DNA from: Mycobacterium colombiense
GTDB taxonomy: Bacteria; Actinomycetota; Actinomycetes; Mycobacteriales; Mycobacteriaceae
Length of the DNA: 64,000 nt
Direction: 5' to 3'
Assembly: GCF_001953985.1 (NCBI RefSeq)
Contig: NZ_MBEI01000053.1
Span: forward strand, 124,001 to 188,000
In this document: positions 9,286 to 18,237 of the stretch, piece after piece
Layout of the letters: each line of letters begins with the position of its first letter
Position numbering within the stretch: position 1 is the first letter of the stretch
The notes under the pieces: generated by a model
Database searches by the model: none
Told to the model about the DNA's origin: nothing
Seen by the model: the letters and a program-made list of their open reading frames with translations, nothing else
Position numbers and translations under genes: made by a program

Positions 9286-9307
9286 CAAACGACAGATCTA
9301 GCGTTTG
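9286..9307. promoter_or_regulatory. Inverted repeat CAAACG-N10-CGTTTG in divergent promoter
   Basis: Perfect 6-base arms (9286-9291 and 9302-9307) lie between the GntR gene and the monooxygenase gene. This is a candidate operator for the GntR protein, next to a second inverted repeat at 9310-9325. Confidence 0.45.
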
Positions 9308-9309
9308 AT

Positions 9310-9325
9310 ATCTGAAATATCAGAT
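9310..9325. promoter_or_regulatory. Inverted repeat ATCTGA-AATA-TCAGAT, probable GntR operator
   Basis: Perfect 6-base arms are separated by four bases, 15 bases before the monooxygenase start codon. An overlapping arm pair TGATAT/ATATCA (9306-9322) shares nearly the same centre. Position and size fit an FCD-GntR operator that blocks transcription of the 9341 operon. Confidence 0.55.
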
Positions 9326-9340
9326 GTTACGTTTCAAAAC

Positions 9341-10705
9341 ATGCGTACCGACAAAATGGCGCTCGTCGCCTTCATGCAGGCCGGCAGCACTTCCGTCTAC
9401 GCGGGCTCGTGGCGGCACCCCGCGACCGAGCACCGATACCTTGATGCGTCCTATTACGCCAAGATCGGTCGTCAGCTCGAAGAGGGCTGCTTCGACCTGA
9501 TGTTCTTCGACGATCGCTTGGCGATGCCGGGGGTCTACGGCGGCTCGGTGGACGAAGCCGTCCAGTACGGCGCCCGCCCGGTCAAGCTCGACCTCAGCGT
9601 GATCCTCGGGGTGCTCGCGCAGGCCACGTCGAAAATCGGGCTGGGCGCCACTTACTCGACGACCTATTACCAGCCGTTCCACGTCGCGCGGACGTTCGCC
9701 TCGCTGGATCACCTTTCGGGCGGGCGCGCCGCCTGGAACGTGGTCACCTCGGTCAACGACAGCGAGGCGCAGAACTTCGGCGTCGACGCACACCTCGGCC
9801 ACGACGAACGTTACGACCGCGCCGACGAGTTCATGGATGTGGTGACCGGACTGTGGGACACCTGGGAGGACGACGCCGTCCTGCACGACCGGGTGTCCGG
9901 GCAGTACGCGGACCCCGCCAAGGTGCACGAGTTGGGGCACGTCGGGCAGTTCTTCTCCGCGCGCGGCCCGTTGACGGTGCCGCGCACCCCCCAGGGCCGC
10001 CCGGTCATCATCCAGGCCGGCTCGTCGGGCCGCGGCCGCGAATTCGCTTCGCGGTGGGCCGAATTGATCTTCACCGGAGACCCGGGTATCGACGTCGCGC
10101 GCAGCCACTACGCGGATCAGAAGGACCGGATCGCCGACGCCGGCCGCGATCCCGCCGCGGTTCGCATCTGCCCCATGGCATACGCTGTCGTCGGCGAGTC
10201 GGAAGCCCACGCCAAGGAGCGCGAAGCCATGTTCCTCGATGATCTGGTTCATCCCATGGCATCCCTGACGCTCTTGTCGGAGTTGACGAATTACGACTTC
10301 GCGCAACACGATCTCGACGACCCGGTGACCGACGAACTGCTCGCCTCGGTCTCCGGCATCCGCGGACTGGTGCAGAACCTGCGCACCCATATCGGTGGGG
10401 ACACCGTCACGTTGCGCGACCTCGCCAACCATCGCGCCACCCTGCTACAGGGGCCGCGTTTCGTCGGCACCGGCCAGCAGGTCGCCGACCAGATGGCGGA
10501 CTGGTTCGAAACCGGCGCCTGCGACGGATTCGTGCTCGCCGCAACGCATCTGCCCGGAGCGTTCGAAGACGTCGTGCGCATGGTGGTTCCGGAGCTGCAA
10601 CGCCGGGGGCTGTTCCGCACCGAGTACGAGTCGTCGACGTTGCGCGGACACCTTGGGCTGCAGCGCCCTTCGAACTCACGGGTGGCTGCCGGTGCCAATG
10701 CTTGA
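9341..10705 (+). CDS. NtaA/SnaA/DszA-type flavin-dependent monooxygenase
   Basis: This 454-residue LLM-class monooxygenase belongs to the subfamily that includes nitrilotriacetate and dibenzothiophene-sulfone monooxygenases, which use reduced FMN from a partner reductase. Supporting segments are WRHPATEHRYLDASYYAKIG near the N-terminus, FDLMFFDDRLAMP, SGGRAAWNVVTS (typical of the subfamily) and VIIQAGSSGRGREFA. The ATG at 9341 is preferred over an in-frame start at 9305 because the latter would place the operator inside the gene. It heads a three-gene operon with a CoA-transferase and a CitE-like lyase. No flavin reductase is adjacent. Confidence 0.88.
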   Translation: MRTDKMALVAFMQAGSTSVYAGSWRHPATEHRYLDASYYAKIGRQLEEGCFDLMFFDDRLAMPGVYGGSVDEAVQYGARPVKLDLSVILGVLAQATSKIGLGATYSTTYYQPFHVARTFASLDHLSGGRAAWNVVTSVNDSEAQNFGVDAHLGHDERYDRADEFMDVVTGLWDTWEDDAVLHDRVSGQYADPAKVHELGHVGQFFSARGPLTVPRTPQGRPVIIQAGSSGRGREFASRWAELIFTGDPGIDVARSHYADQKDRIADAGRDPAAVRICPMAYAVVGESEAHAKEREAMFLDDLVHPMASLTLLSELTNYDFAQHDLDDPVTDELLASVSGIRGLVQNLRTHIGGDTVTLRDLANHRATLLQGPRFVGTGQQVADQMADWFETGACDGFVLAATHLPGAFEDVVRMVVPELQRRGLFRTEYESSTLRGHLGLQRPSNSRVAAGANA

Positions 10706-11882
10706 CGGGCTGCGGGTACTCGACCTCGCCACGCTGGCCGCCGCGCCGCTGGTGGCGACCTACCTGGGCGAGTTCGGCGCCGACGTGATCAAGGTCGAGG
10801 ACCCCCGCAATGGTGACCCGATCCGGGGGTGGGGCAACCAGCGCGACGGTGTGGGATTGATGTGGAAGTCGTTGTCGCGCAACAAGCGTTCGATCACCCT
10901 GGACCTGCGCTGCGCGGAGGGTCAGGCGCTGGTCCGCCGCCTGGTGGAGCATGCCGACGTCGTCATCGTCAACACCCGTCCGCAGACCTTGCGCAAGTGG
11001 GGCCTGGATTACGAGAGCCTGCGCGCGGTCAACGACCGGATCGTGATGCTGCACATCACGGGTTACGGGTTGACCGGCCCAAAGAGTGAGCGCCCGGGGT
11101 TCGGCACGCTGGGGGAGGCGATGAGCGGGTTCGCGCACATCACCGGTCAGGCCGGCGGTCCGCCCACACTGCCGCCGTTCATGCTGGCCGACGGTGTGGC
11201 TTCGCTGAACGCCGCCTACGCGGTGATGATGGCGCTGTATCACCGCGACGTGCACGGCGGGCCGGGTCAGCTGATCGACGTGAACCTGATCGACCCGCTG
11301 GCACGCCTGCTCGAACAGACGTTGTTGGGTTACGACCAGTTGGGCCTGGTGCCCGAGCGGTCCGGCAATCGGTGGGACATTTCGGCGCCCCGCAACACCT
11401 ATCAGACGGCCGACGGACGATGGCTGGCCATGTCCGGAAGCTCACCGGCGCTGGCGCTGCGGGTGTTCCGGGCGATCGGGCGAGACGACCTGGTGGCAGA
11501 CCCCGACTTCTCCGATCCTCAGCGCCGGCTTGCCAGGGCGCGCGAGGTCGACGCCGTGGTGGCCGATTGGGTTGCGACAAAGACGCTTTCGGAGGCGATG
11601 GAGGTCTTTGACGCCCACGAGGTGGCCGCGGCCCCGGTCTACGACATCGGCGATCTGGTCGCCGACGAGCAACTGGCGCATCGGGAAGTGTTCATCTCCG
11701 TCCATGATGCACAGCTCGGGGCGATGAAGGTGCAGGCTCCCGTTCCGCGTTTCTCATCCGCGTCCGGCGCGGTCGGCCACCTCGGACCGCGCCTCGGCGA
11801 ACACAACGCCGAGGTCTACGGCGAACTACTCGGCTTGACCGCCAACGACATTGACGATCTGCGCGCCCGCGGCGTGTTGTGA
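10698..11882 (+). CDS. CaiB/BaiF family III CoA-transferase
   Basis: This 394-residue protein starts MLDGLRVLDLATLAAAPLVAT and continues with the class III CoA-transferase core GADVIKVEDP, LVEHADVVIVNTRPQTLRKWGLDYESL and GFGTLGEAMSGFAHITG. The catalytic Asp is expected in the segment LPPFMLADGVASLNAAYAV. Such enzymes move CoA between carboxylic acids. The ATG lies eight bases inside the end of the monooxygenase gene, so the two are translationally coupled. Together with the lyase that follows, it suggests activation of an acid to its CoA ester before C-C cleavage (inference). Confidence 0.9.
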   Translation: MLDGLRVLDLATLAAAPLVATYLGEFGADVIKVEDPRNGDPIRGWGNQRDGVGLMWKSLSRNKRSITLDLRCAEGQALVRRLVEHADVVIVNTRPQTLRKWGLDYESLRAVNDRIVMLHITGYGLTGPKSERPGFGTLGEAMSGFAHITGQAGGPPTLPPFMLADGVASLNAAYAVMMALYHRDVHGGPGQLIDVNLIDPLARLLEQTLLGYDQLGLVPERSGNRWDISAPRNTYQTADGRWLAMSGSSPALALRVFRAIGRDDLVADPDFSDPQRRLARAREVDAVVADWVATKTLSEAMEVFDAHEVAAAPVYDIGDLVADEQLAHREVFISVHDAQLGAMKVQAPVPRFSSASGAVGHLGPRLGEHNAEVYGELLGLTANDIDDLRARGVL

Positions 11883-11898
11883 CAGAAGGAATTCACTA

Positions 11899-12810
11899 GT
11901 GACCGATCTGCTCCGTCGTTCCGAACTCGCGGTGCCCGCGAGCAACGACAACATGTTCGAAAAGGGCGCCCGGTGCGGCGCCGATCTGGTGTTCCTCGAC
12001 CTCGAGGACGCGGTGCCGGTGGCATTCAAGGAGGAGTCGCGCGCCAAGGCGATCGCCGCGCTCAACGACATCGACTGGGGCCGTACGGCCCGCGCCATCC
12101 GGATCAACGGCCTGGACACCCAGTGGTGCCACGACGACGTCGCCGATGTGGTGACCAAGGCCGGTCAGAACCTCGACACGATCATCATTCCGAAAGCCCG
12201 CCGGGCCCGCGATGTCTGGTGGGTGGACGTGCTGCTCACCCAACTGGAGGCCAAACTCGGCCTGGGCAAAGCCATTCGGCTCGAGGTGCTCATCGAAGAG
12301 GTGGAAGGCCTGGCCAACGCCGAAGAGATCGCGGCGGCCAGCCCTCGCCTGGATGCCCTGATCTTCGGCGTCGGCGACTTCTCGCTGTCACAGGGCGCGC
12401 GGGTGGACACGAACTTCGTCCCGCTCGGCGAATACCCCGGCGAATTCTGGGCTTACGCGCGCAACAAGGTGATCGTGGCCGCGCGCATCGCCGGCATCGA
12501 CGCGATCGACGCGCCGTATCCCGACTACCGGGACCTGTCGGGCTACGAGCGTGACGCCCGGCGCGCGTCACTGCTGGGCTACACCGGCAAGTGGGCGATC
12601 CATCCCGACCAGGTGCCCGTAGCCAACGAGGTCTACGCCCCGACCGCCGACGAAATCGCGCGGGCCGAAGCCAACGTCGCCGCCTACCGGGAAGCCGAGG
12701 CCAAGGGCCGCGGCGCGGTCGGGGTGAACGGCGTCCTGGTCGACGCGGCCCACGTGAAGCAGGCCGAGCAGACGCTGGCGCGCGCCGCCCTGATCAAGAG
12801 CAGCCGCTAG
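11899..12810 (+). CDS. CitE / malyl-CoA-lyase-like CoA-ester lyase
   Basis: This 303-residue HpcH/HpaI-fold lyase resembles malyl-CoA, beta-methylmalyl-CoA and citramalyl-CoA lyases. Recognisable segments are RSELAVPASNDNMFEKG, VFLDLEDAVP, RAIRINGLDT, LEVLIEEVEGL (metal-ligand Glu) and FGVGDFSL (metal-ligand Asp), ending with GYTGKWAIHPDQ. It would split a 3-hydroxy-acid-CoA into an acyl-CoA and an oxo-acid such as glyoxylate or pyruvate. Start GTG at 11899 has AGAAGGA eight bases upstream. It overlaps the convergent pyruvate carboxylase gene by four bases. Its likely product classes (propionyl-CoA, pyruvate) would feed the neighbouring prp-pyc operon, which is suggestive but unproven. Confidence 0.87.
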   Translation: MTDLLRRSELAVPASNDNMFEKGARCGADLVFLDLEDAVPVAFKEESRAKAIAALNDIDWGRTARAIRINGLDTQWCHDDVADVVTKAGQNLDTIIIPKARRARDVWWVDVLLTQLEAKLGLGKAIRLEVLIEEVEGLANAEEIAAASPRLDALIFGVGDFSLSQGARVDTNFVPLGEYPGEFWAYARNKVIVAARIAGIDAIDAPYPDYRDLSGYERDARRASLLGYTGKWAIHPDQVPVANEVYAPTADEIARAEANVAAYREAEAKGRGAVGVNGVLVDAAHVKQAEQTLARAALIKSSR

Positions 12811-15800
12811 TCGATCACCACCAGGAGGTCGCCGCCCTCCACCTGTGCGGTGTGCGACACCGCGATTCGTTCGACCTTGCCGGCCTTCGGGGTGGTGACG
12901 GCGGCCTCCATCTTCATCGCCTCGATCGTCGCGATGGTCTGGCCGGCTTCGACTTCCTCGCCGACCTCGGCGGTCACCGTCACGACGCCGGCAAAGGGCG
13001 CGGCGATGTGGTCCGGGTTGGCGCGGTCGGCCTTCTCGGCGGCGGGCACGTCCGAGGCGACGCTGCGGTCACGCACCACGACCGGACGCAGCTGACCGTT
13101 GAGGATGCACATCACGGTGCGCATGCCGCGTTCGTCGGCATCGGAGACGGCCTCCAGCCCGATCAGCAGCTCGACGCCGCGCTCGAGTTGGACGCGGTGT
13201 TCGTCCCCTTGGCGCAATCCGTAGAAGAACTGATTGGCGCTCAGTCCGGACGTGTCGCCGTATTCTTCGCGGTGGTCTTCGAGATCTTTCGCCGGCCCGG
13301 GGAACAGCAACCGATTCAGCGCCGCCTGTCGGTCGGCACCGGGCGTGGCCAACGCCTTTTCGTCGTCGGCGGTCAGCTGCTGCTCCGGCTTGGCCGGACC
13401 GCGTCCCTCTAATGCCTTGGTGCGCAACGGCTCGGGCCAGCCGCCCGGCGGGTCACCGAGTTCGCCGCGCAGAAAGCCGATGACCGAATCCGGGATGTCG
13501 TAGCGTGCGGGATCGTCGGCGAATTCCTGCGCGCTGACGCCCGCTCCCACCAGCGCCAGCGCCAGGTCGCCGACCACCTTGCTGGACGGGGTGACCTTGA
13601 CGAGGTGCCCCAGGATGGCATCGGCTCCGGCGTAGGCGTTTTCGATGTCCTCGAACCGGTCGCCCAGTCCCAGCGCGATGGCCTGCTGGCGCAGGTTCGA
13701 CAATTGGCCGCCGGGGATCTCGTGGTGGTAGACGCGTCCCGTCGGCGCCGGCAGCCCGGATTCGAACGGCGCGTACACCTTTCGCAGCGCCTCCCAGTAC
13801 GGCTCCAGGTCGCAGACCGCCGGTAGCGACAGCCCGGTGTCGTAGGCCGTGTTGGCCGCGGCGGCCACGATCGACGACAGCGCGGGTTGGCTGGTGGTGC
13901 CCGCGAGCGGGGCCGCGGCGCCGTCGACGGCGTCGGCCCCGGCGTGCCAGGCCGCCACATAGGTGGCCAGCTGCCCGCCCGGGGTGTCGTGGGTGTGCAC
14001 GTGCACCGGTAGATCGAAGCGGGACTTGAGCGCCGAGACCAGCGTCGCGGCCGCGGGGGCGCGCAGCAGGCCGGCCATGTCCTTGATCGCCAGCACGTGT
14101 GCGCCCGCGTCGACGATCTGTTCGGCCAGCTTCAGGTAATAGTCGAGCGTGTACAGCTTTTCGGCGGGATCGCTGAGATCACCGGTGTAGGACATCGCCA
14201 CCTCGGCGATCGCCGCCCCGGTTTCCCGCACGGCGTCGACGGCCGGTCGCATCGAGTCGACGTTGTTCAGCGCATCGAAGATCCGGAAGATGTCGATGCC
14301 GGTCGCCGTCGCCTCCTCGACGAACGCCGTGGTGACCGTCGCCGGGTAGGGCGTGTAGCCGACGGTGTTGCGCCCGCGCAGCAACATCTGCAGACAGATG
14401 TTGGGCAGCGCCTCGCGCAGCGTGGCCAGCCGCTCCCACGGGTCTTCCTTCAAAAAGCGCAGCGCCACATCGTAAGTGGCCCCGCCCCAGCATTCGATGG
14501 ACAGCAGCTGCGGCGTGGTCCGGGCGATGTAGGGCGCGACCTTGATCAGGCCGCTGGTGCGGACCCGCGTGGCCAGCAGGGACTGGTGCGCGTCGCGGAA
14601 CGTGGTGTCGGTGACGCCGACGCCGGGCGACTCGCGCAGCCAGGTCGCGAATCGCTCCGGCCCGAGTTCGGTCAATCGCTGCTTGGATCCCGCGGGCGGA
14701 TCAGCCGACAGGTCGATGTCGGGCAGCTTGTCGTGCGGGTACACCGCCGACGGACGCTCACCGTGTGGCTTGTTGACGGTCACGTCGGCCAGGTAGTTGA
14801 GAATCTTGGTGCCGCGGTCGGCGGAGCTGCGGGCGGTCAGCAGCTGCGGGCGCTCCTCGATGAACGACGTCGTGATGCGGCCGGCCTGAAAGTCCGGGTC
14901 ATCCAGAACGGCTTGCAGGAACGGGATATTCGTCGAGACACCGCGGATCCGGAACTCGGCGACCGCCCGTCGCGCCCGGCGCACCGCCGTGGCGAAGTCG
15001 CGGCCCCGGCAGGTCAGCTTGATCAGCATGGAGTCGAAGTGCGCGCTGATGTCCGCACCCAACGTGGTGCCGCCGTCCAGCCGGATGCCCGCGCCGCCGG
15101 GGGTGCGGTAGGCGGTGATCCGGCCGGTGTCCGGGCGGAAGCCGTTCGCCGGATCCTCGGTGGTGATCCGGCACTGCAGCGCCGCGCCGTGCGGAACTAC
15201 CGAATCCTGGCTCAAGCCAATGTCTTCCAGGCTCTGCCCGCCGGCGATCCGCAGCTGCGCCGACACCAGGTCGACATCGGTGATCTCCTCGGTGACCGTG
15301 TGCTCCACCTGGATGCGCGGGTTCATCTCGATGAACACGTGATTGCCGCGTTCGTCGAGTAAGAACTCCACCGTGCCGGCGCACGTATAGCCGATGCTGC
15401 GCGCGAAAGCCACCGCATCCGCGCAGATCTGTTGGCGCAGTTCAGGGTCGAGGTTGGGTGCCGGCGCTATCTCGACGACCTTCTGGTGGCGGCGCTGCAC
15501 GCTGCAGTCCCGCTCGTAGAGGTGCATGACGTTGCCCTGGGTGTCGGCCAGGATCTGCACCTCGATGTGCCGCGGATTGATCACCGCCTGCTCGAGAAAC
15601 ACCGAGGCGTCCCCGAACGCGGACTCGGCCTCACGGCTGGCCGCCTCGATCGCCTCGGGCAGCGACCCGGCGTCGGCCACTCGGCGCATCCCGCGTCCGC
15701 CGCCGCCGGCGACCGCCTTGACGAACAGCGGGAACTCCATCGACTCGGCGGCCGCCAGCAGCTCGTCCACCGACGTCGAGGGTGCCGAGGACGCCAGCAC

Positions 15801-16190
15801 CGGAAGACCCGCTTCCCGCGCCGCCGCGATCGCCCGCGACTTGTTACCGGTGAGCTTCAGCACCTCGGCGTTCGGCCCGACGAAGGTGATGCCCGCGGCA
15901 GCGCAGGCCGCGGCCAGGTCCGGGTTCTCCGACAGGAAGCCGTAGCCGGGATAGATCGCATCCGCCCCGCACGCCCGCGCCGTCTCCACAATGTTGTCGA
16001 TCGACAGGTACGCGCGGACCGGGTGCCCCTCCTCGCCGATCTGGTAGGACTCGTCGGCCTTCAGCCGATGCACGGAATTGCGGTCCTCGTAGGGATAGAT
16101 CGCGACCGTGCCGATTTCCAGCTCATAGGCCGCGCGGAACGCGCGGATCGCGATCTCCCCGCGATTGGCGACCAGTACCTTCGCAAACAC
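12807..16190 (-). CDS. pyc: Pyruvate carboxylase
   Basis: This biotin enzyme makes oxaloacetate from pyruvate, bicarbonate and ATP. The 1,127 residues contain, in order, biotin carboxylase (FAKVLVANRGEIAIRAFRAA, the glycine-rich ATP loop KAVAGGGGRGMR, FIEMNPRIQVEHTVTE), carboxyltransferase (TDTTFRDAHQSLLATRVRT, with VHVHTHDTPGGQ) and the biotinyl domain near the C-terminus with EAMKMEA. The length matches the M. tuberculosis enzyme (Rv2967c). The start is GTG at 16190; a longer frame would run into prpC. Only five bases separate it from the stop of prpC on the same strand, so it looks like the last gene of the prpDBC operon, an arrangement unlike that in M. tuberculosis. Confidence 0.96.
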   Translation of the reverse strand: MFAKVLVANRGEIAIRAFRAAYELEIGTVAIYPYEDRNSVHRLKADESYQIGEEGHPVRAYLSIDNIVETARACGADAIYPGYGFLSENPDLAAACAAAGITFVGPNAEVLKLTGNKSRAIAAAREAGLPVLASSAPSTSVDELLAAAESMEFPLFVKAVAGGGGRGMRRVADAGSLPEAIEAASREAESAFGDASVFLEQAVINPRHIEVQILADTQGNVMHLYERDCSVQRRHQKVVEIAPAPNLDPELRQQICADAVAFARSIGYTCAGTVEFLLDERGNHVFIEMNPRIQVEHTVTEEITDVDLVSAQLRIAGGQSLEDIGLSQDSVVPHGAALQCRITTEDPANGFRPDTGRITAYRTPGGAGIRLDGGTTLGADISAHFDSMLIKLTCRGRDFATAVRRARRAVAEFRIRGVSTNIPFLQAVLDDPDFQAGRITTSFIEERPQLLTARSSADRGTKILNYLADVTVNKPHGERPSAVYPHDKLPDIDLSADPPAGSKQRLTELGPERFATWLRESPGVGVTDTTFRDAHQSLLATRVRTSGLIKVAPYIARTTPQLLSIECWGGATYDVALRFLKEDPWERLATLREALPNICLQMLLRGRNTVGYTPYPATVTTAFVEEATATGIDIFRIFDALNNVDSMRPAVDAVRETGAAIAEVAMSYTGDLSDPAEKLYTLDYYLKLAEQIVDAGAHVLAIKDMAGLLRAPAAATLVSALKSRFDLPVHVHTHDTPGGQLATYVAAWHAGADAVDGAAAPLAGTTSQPALSSIVAAAANTAYDTGLSLPAVCDLEPYWEALRKVYAPFESGLPAPTGRVYHHEIPGGQLSNLRQQAIALGLGDRFEDIENAYAGADAILGHLVKVTPSSKVVGDLALALVGAGVSAQEFADDPARYDIPDSVIGFLRGELGDPPGGWPEPLRTKALEGRGPAKPEQQLTADDEKALATPGADRQAALNRLLFPGPAKDLEDHREEYGDTSGLSANQFFYGLRQGDEHRVQLERGVELLIGLEAVSDADERGMRTVMCILNGQLRPVVVRDRSVASDVPAAEKADRANPDHIAAPFAGVVTVTAEVGEEVEAGQTIATIEAMKMEAAVTTPKAGKVERIAVSHTAQVEGGDLLVVID

Positions 16191-16195
16191 GGTAT

Positions 16196-17323
16196 TTACG
16201 ATAGAGCGCGCTGCGGAGGTCCGACATACTCGCTCAGCGGACGGATCAACGCGTTGGACGCGGTCTGCTCGATGATGTGTGCAGTCCACCCGGTGATGCG
16301 GCTCATCACGAAGATCGGCGTGAAGATGCCGATGTCGAAGCCCATCAGGTAATAGGCCGGTCCGGTCGGGAAGTCCAGGTTGGGTTTGATGCCGTTGGCC
16401 TCGGCCATCCCCTTCTCCAGTACTTCGTAGATGTCGAGCCACTTTTGGCCGTCGCGCGCCGCGGCGACGCGCCTGAGGGCCTGCTTCATGGTCGGCACCC
16501 GCGAGTCACCGTTTTTGTACACCCGGTGGCCGAACCCCATGATCTTGTCCTTGCGATCCAGCTTGCCCCGCAGCCATTCCGCGGCCCTGTCGGCGCTGCC
16601 GATGTCGAGCATGTCGTGCATGACGGCCTCGTTGGCGCCGCCGTGCAGTGGGCCCTTGAGCGCTCCGATGGCGGCCGTGACCGCGCTGTAGATGTCGGAC
16701 TGGGTGGAGGTCACCACCCGCGCGGCGAAGGTCGACGCGTTGAAGCTGTGCTCGGCGTAGAGGACCATTGACTGCTCGAAGGCGTCCACCACCACCTGCT
16801 CGGGCACGTCACCGAAGCACATGTGCAAAAAATTCTGCGCGTAGTTCATGTGGCTGTGCGGGGCGATGGGGTCCAGGCCACGTCGGCGCCGCATGTCGGC
16901 GGCGACGATGGTGGGCAGCACCGCGAACATCCGCAACGCCTTGGCGTAGTTGGCCGCCGGGCTGCTGTCGTCCTCTTCGGGGTCTTCGGCGCCCATCGAG
17001 CTGATGAAGGTGCGCACCACGTCCATCGGGTGGCAGGTCTCGGGCAGCTTGGCCAACAACGCGAGCTGGGATCGGTTCAGCCGGCGGGCCGCTCGTTCCC
17101 GCTGGGTGAACAGCGCGAGCTGTTGCTCGTCGGGAAGCTCGCCATGCCAGAGCAGGTAGGCAACCTGCTCGAAGCTGCAATGCGCCGCCAGATCCTGCAC
17201 CGCATACCCGCGGTAGGTCAGGGAGTTGGTCTCCGGGACGACCTTGGAGATGGCGGTGGTGTCGACGACGACACCGGCCAGGCCCTTGTAGATGCGGGGT
17301 TGGTTGTCTTCGATGGCGCTCAT
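16196..17323 (-). CDS. prpC: 2-methylcitrate synthase
   Basis: This is a 375-residue citrate-synthase-family enzyme. It carries the active-site motifs LHGGANEAVMHDML and MGFGHRVYKNGDSR, and the terminal region WTAHIIEQTASNALIRPLSEY. Position between prpB and pyc, and downstream of prpD, identifies it as the methylcitrate synthase that condenses propionyl-CoA with oxaloacetate. The family also has some citrate synthase activity. The start codon overlaps the prpB stop by four bases. Its product is consumed by PrpD, while oxaloacetate could be supplied by the pyruvate carboxylase encoded immediately downstream. Confidence 0.94.
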   Translation of the reverse strand: MSAIEDNQPRIYKGLAGVVVDTTAISKVVPETNSLTYRGYAVQDLAAHCSFEQVAYLLWHGELPDEQQLALFTQRERAARRLNRSQLALLAKLPETCHPMDVVRTFISSMGAEDPEEDDSSPAANYAKALRMFAVLPTIVAADMRRRRGLDPIAPHSHMNYAQNFLHMCFGDVPEQVVVDAFEQSMVLYAEHSFNASTFAARVVTSTQSDIYSAVTAAIGALKGPLHGGANEAVMHDMLDIGSADRAAEWLRGKLDRKDKIMGFGHRVYKNGDSRVPTMKQALRRVAAARDGQKWLDIYEVLEKGMAEANGIKPNLDFPTGPAYYLMGFDIGIFTPIFVMSRITGWTAHIIEQTASNALIRPLSEYVGPPQRALS

Positions 17324-18237
17324 CGCGCGTCTCCTTTGAGGGCGAAGTTGTAGATGTCGGAATCGAATTGGTTGTAGTCGGCGTAGCGCAGCAGCTCGTA
17401 GAGCCGACTGCGGTGTTGCATGCGGTCCAACAGGCCGGATTGCGTTCCCGCGTCCGCGATTTCGCGAAGGCCGTCCTCGACGGCGTACATGGCCAGCCGC
17501 AACGTGGTCACCGGGTAGATCACCACGTTGTAGCCGATGTCGCAGAGCTGCGCGACGGTCAGGAGCTCCGACTTGCCGAACTCGGTCATGTTGGCCAGCA
17601 ACGGCGCGTCCACGGCGGCCCGGAACCGCTCGAATTCGCTTGGTGTGTGCAGGGCTTCGGTGAAGATCAGGTCGGCGCCCGCGTCGGCGTAGGCCTTCGC
17701 ACGATCGATCGCGGCGGGCAGGCCCTCGATGCCGGCGGCATCAGTGCGGGCGCAGATGATGAAATTCGGGTCCCTGCGGGCGGCCACGGCGGCCCGCAGG
17801 CGTTTGATCATCTCGGCGGCCGGCACCACGGCCTTACCGTCGAGATGGCCGCACCGCTTCGGGTTTTCCTGGTCCTCGAAATGACAGCCGGCCAGCCCGG
17901 CGTCTTCGAGCACGGTCACGGTGCGCGCGGCACTCATCGGCTCGCCGAAGCCGGTGTCGGCGTCGATCAGGGTGGGCAGATCGGTGACCGCCGCGATCTG
18001 CGCCCCGCGGCCGGCGACTTCGGTCAGGGTGGTCAGGCCGATGTCGGGCAGGCCGAGGTCGGCCGACAGCACCGCCCCGGACACGTACACCCCGTCGAAC
18101 CCGAGCTCGGCGACCAGCTTGGCGACCAGGGGGGAGAAGGCACCCGGGAACCGCTGCAACCGGCCGCTTTTCAGCGCGGCACGAAATTGCGCCCGCTTGG
18201 TCGACGCCGGTGCGGTGCCGCCGATCAGCCCGCCCAT
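17320..18237 (-). CDS. prpB: 2-methylisocitrate lyase
   Basis: This 305-residue member of the PEP mutase/isocitrate lyase superfamily cleaves 2-methylisocitrate to pyruvate and succinate. It shows the catalytic-loop motif ENPKRCGHLDG with the active Cys, the metal-binding DTGFGEP segment and the IICARTDA strand. M. tuberculosis lacks a dedicated prpB and uses isocitrate lyase, whereas M. smegmatis has prpDBC, so the presence of prpB is informative about lineage. It overlaps prpD by one base (TGATG) and prpC by four, consistent with a tightly coupled operon. Confidence 0.95.
   Translation of the reverse strand: MGGLIGGTAPASTKRAQFRAALKSGRLQRFPGAFSPLVAKLVAELGFDGVYVSGAVLSADLGLPDIGLTTLTEVAGRGAQIAAVTDLPTLIDADTGFGEPMSAARTVTVLEDAGLAGCHFEDQENPKRCGHLDGKAVVPAAEMIKRLRAAVAARRDPNFIICARTDAAGIEGLPAAIDRAKAYADAGADLIFTEALHTPSEFERFRAAVDAPLLANMTEFGKSELLTVAQLCDIGYNVVIYPVTTLRLAMYAVEDGLREIADAGTQSGLLDRMQHRSRLYELLRYADYNQFDSDIYNFALKGDAR

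Noticed and set aside
10407..11255. Long open frame on the minus strand opposite the CoA-transferase and monooxygenase genes
   Set aside because: It is a high-GC shadow frame: His/Arg/Gln-rich with no family motif, fully covered by two well-supported genes on the other strand.
14097..15362. 421-codon plus-strand open frame opposite pyruvate carboxylase
   Set aside because: It is antisense to conserved carboxylase domains and has no recognisable domain or ribosome site.
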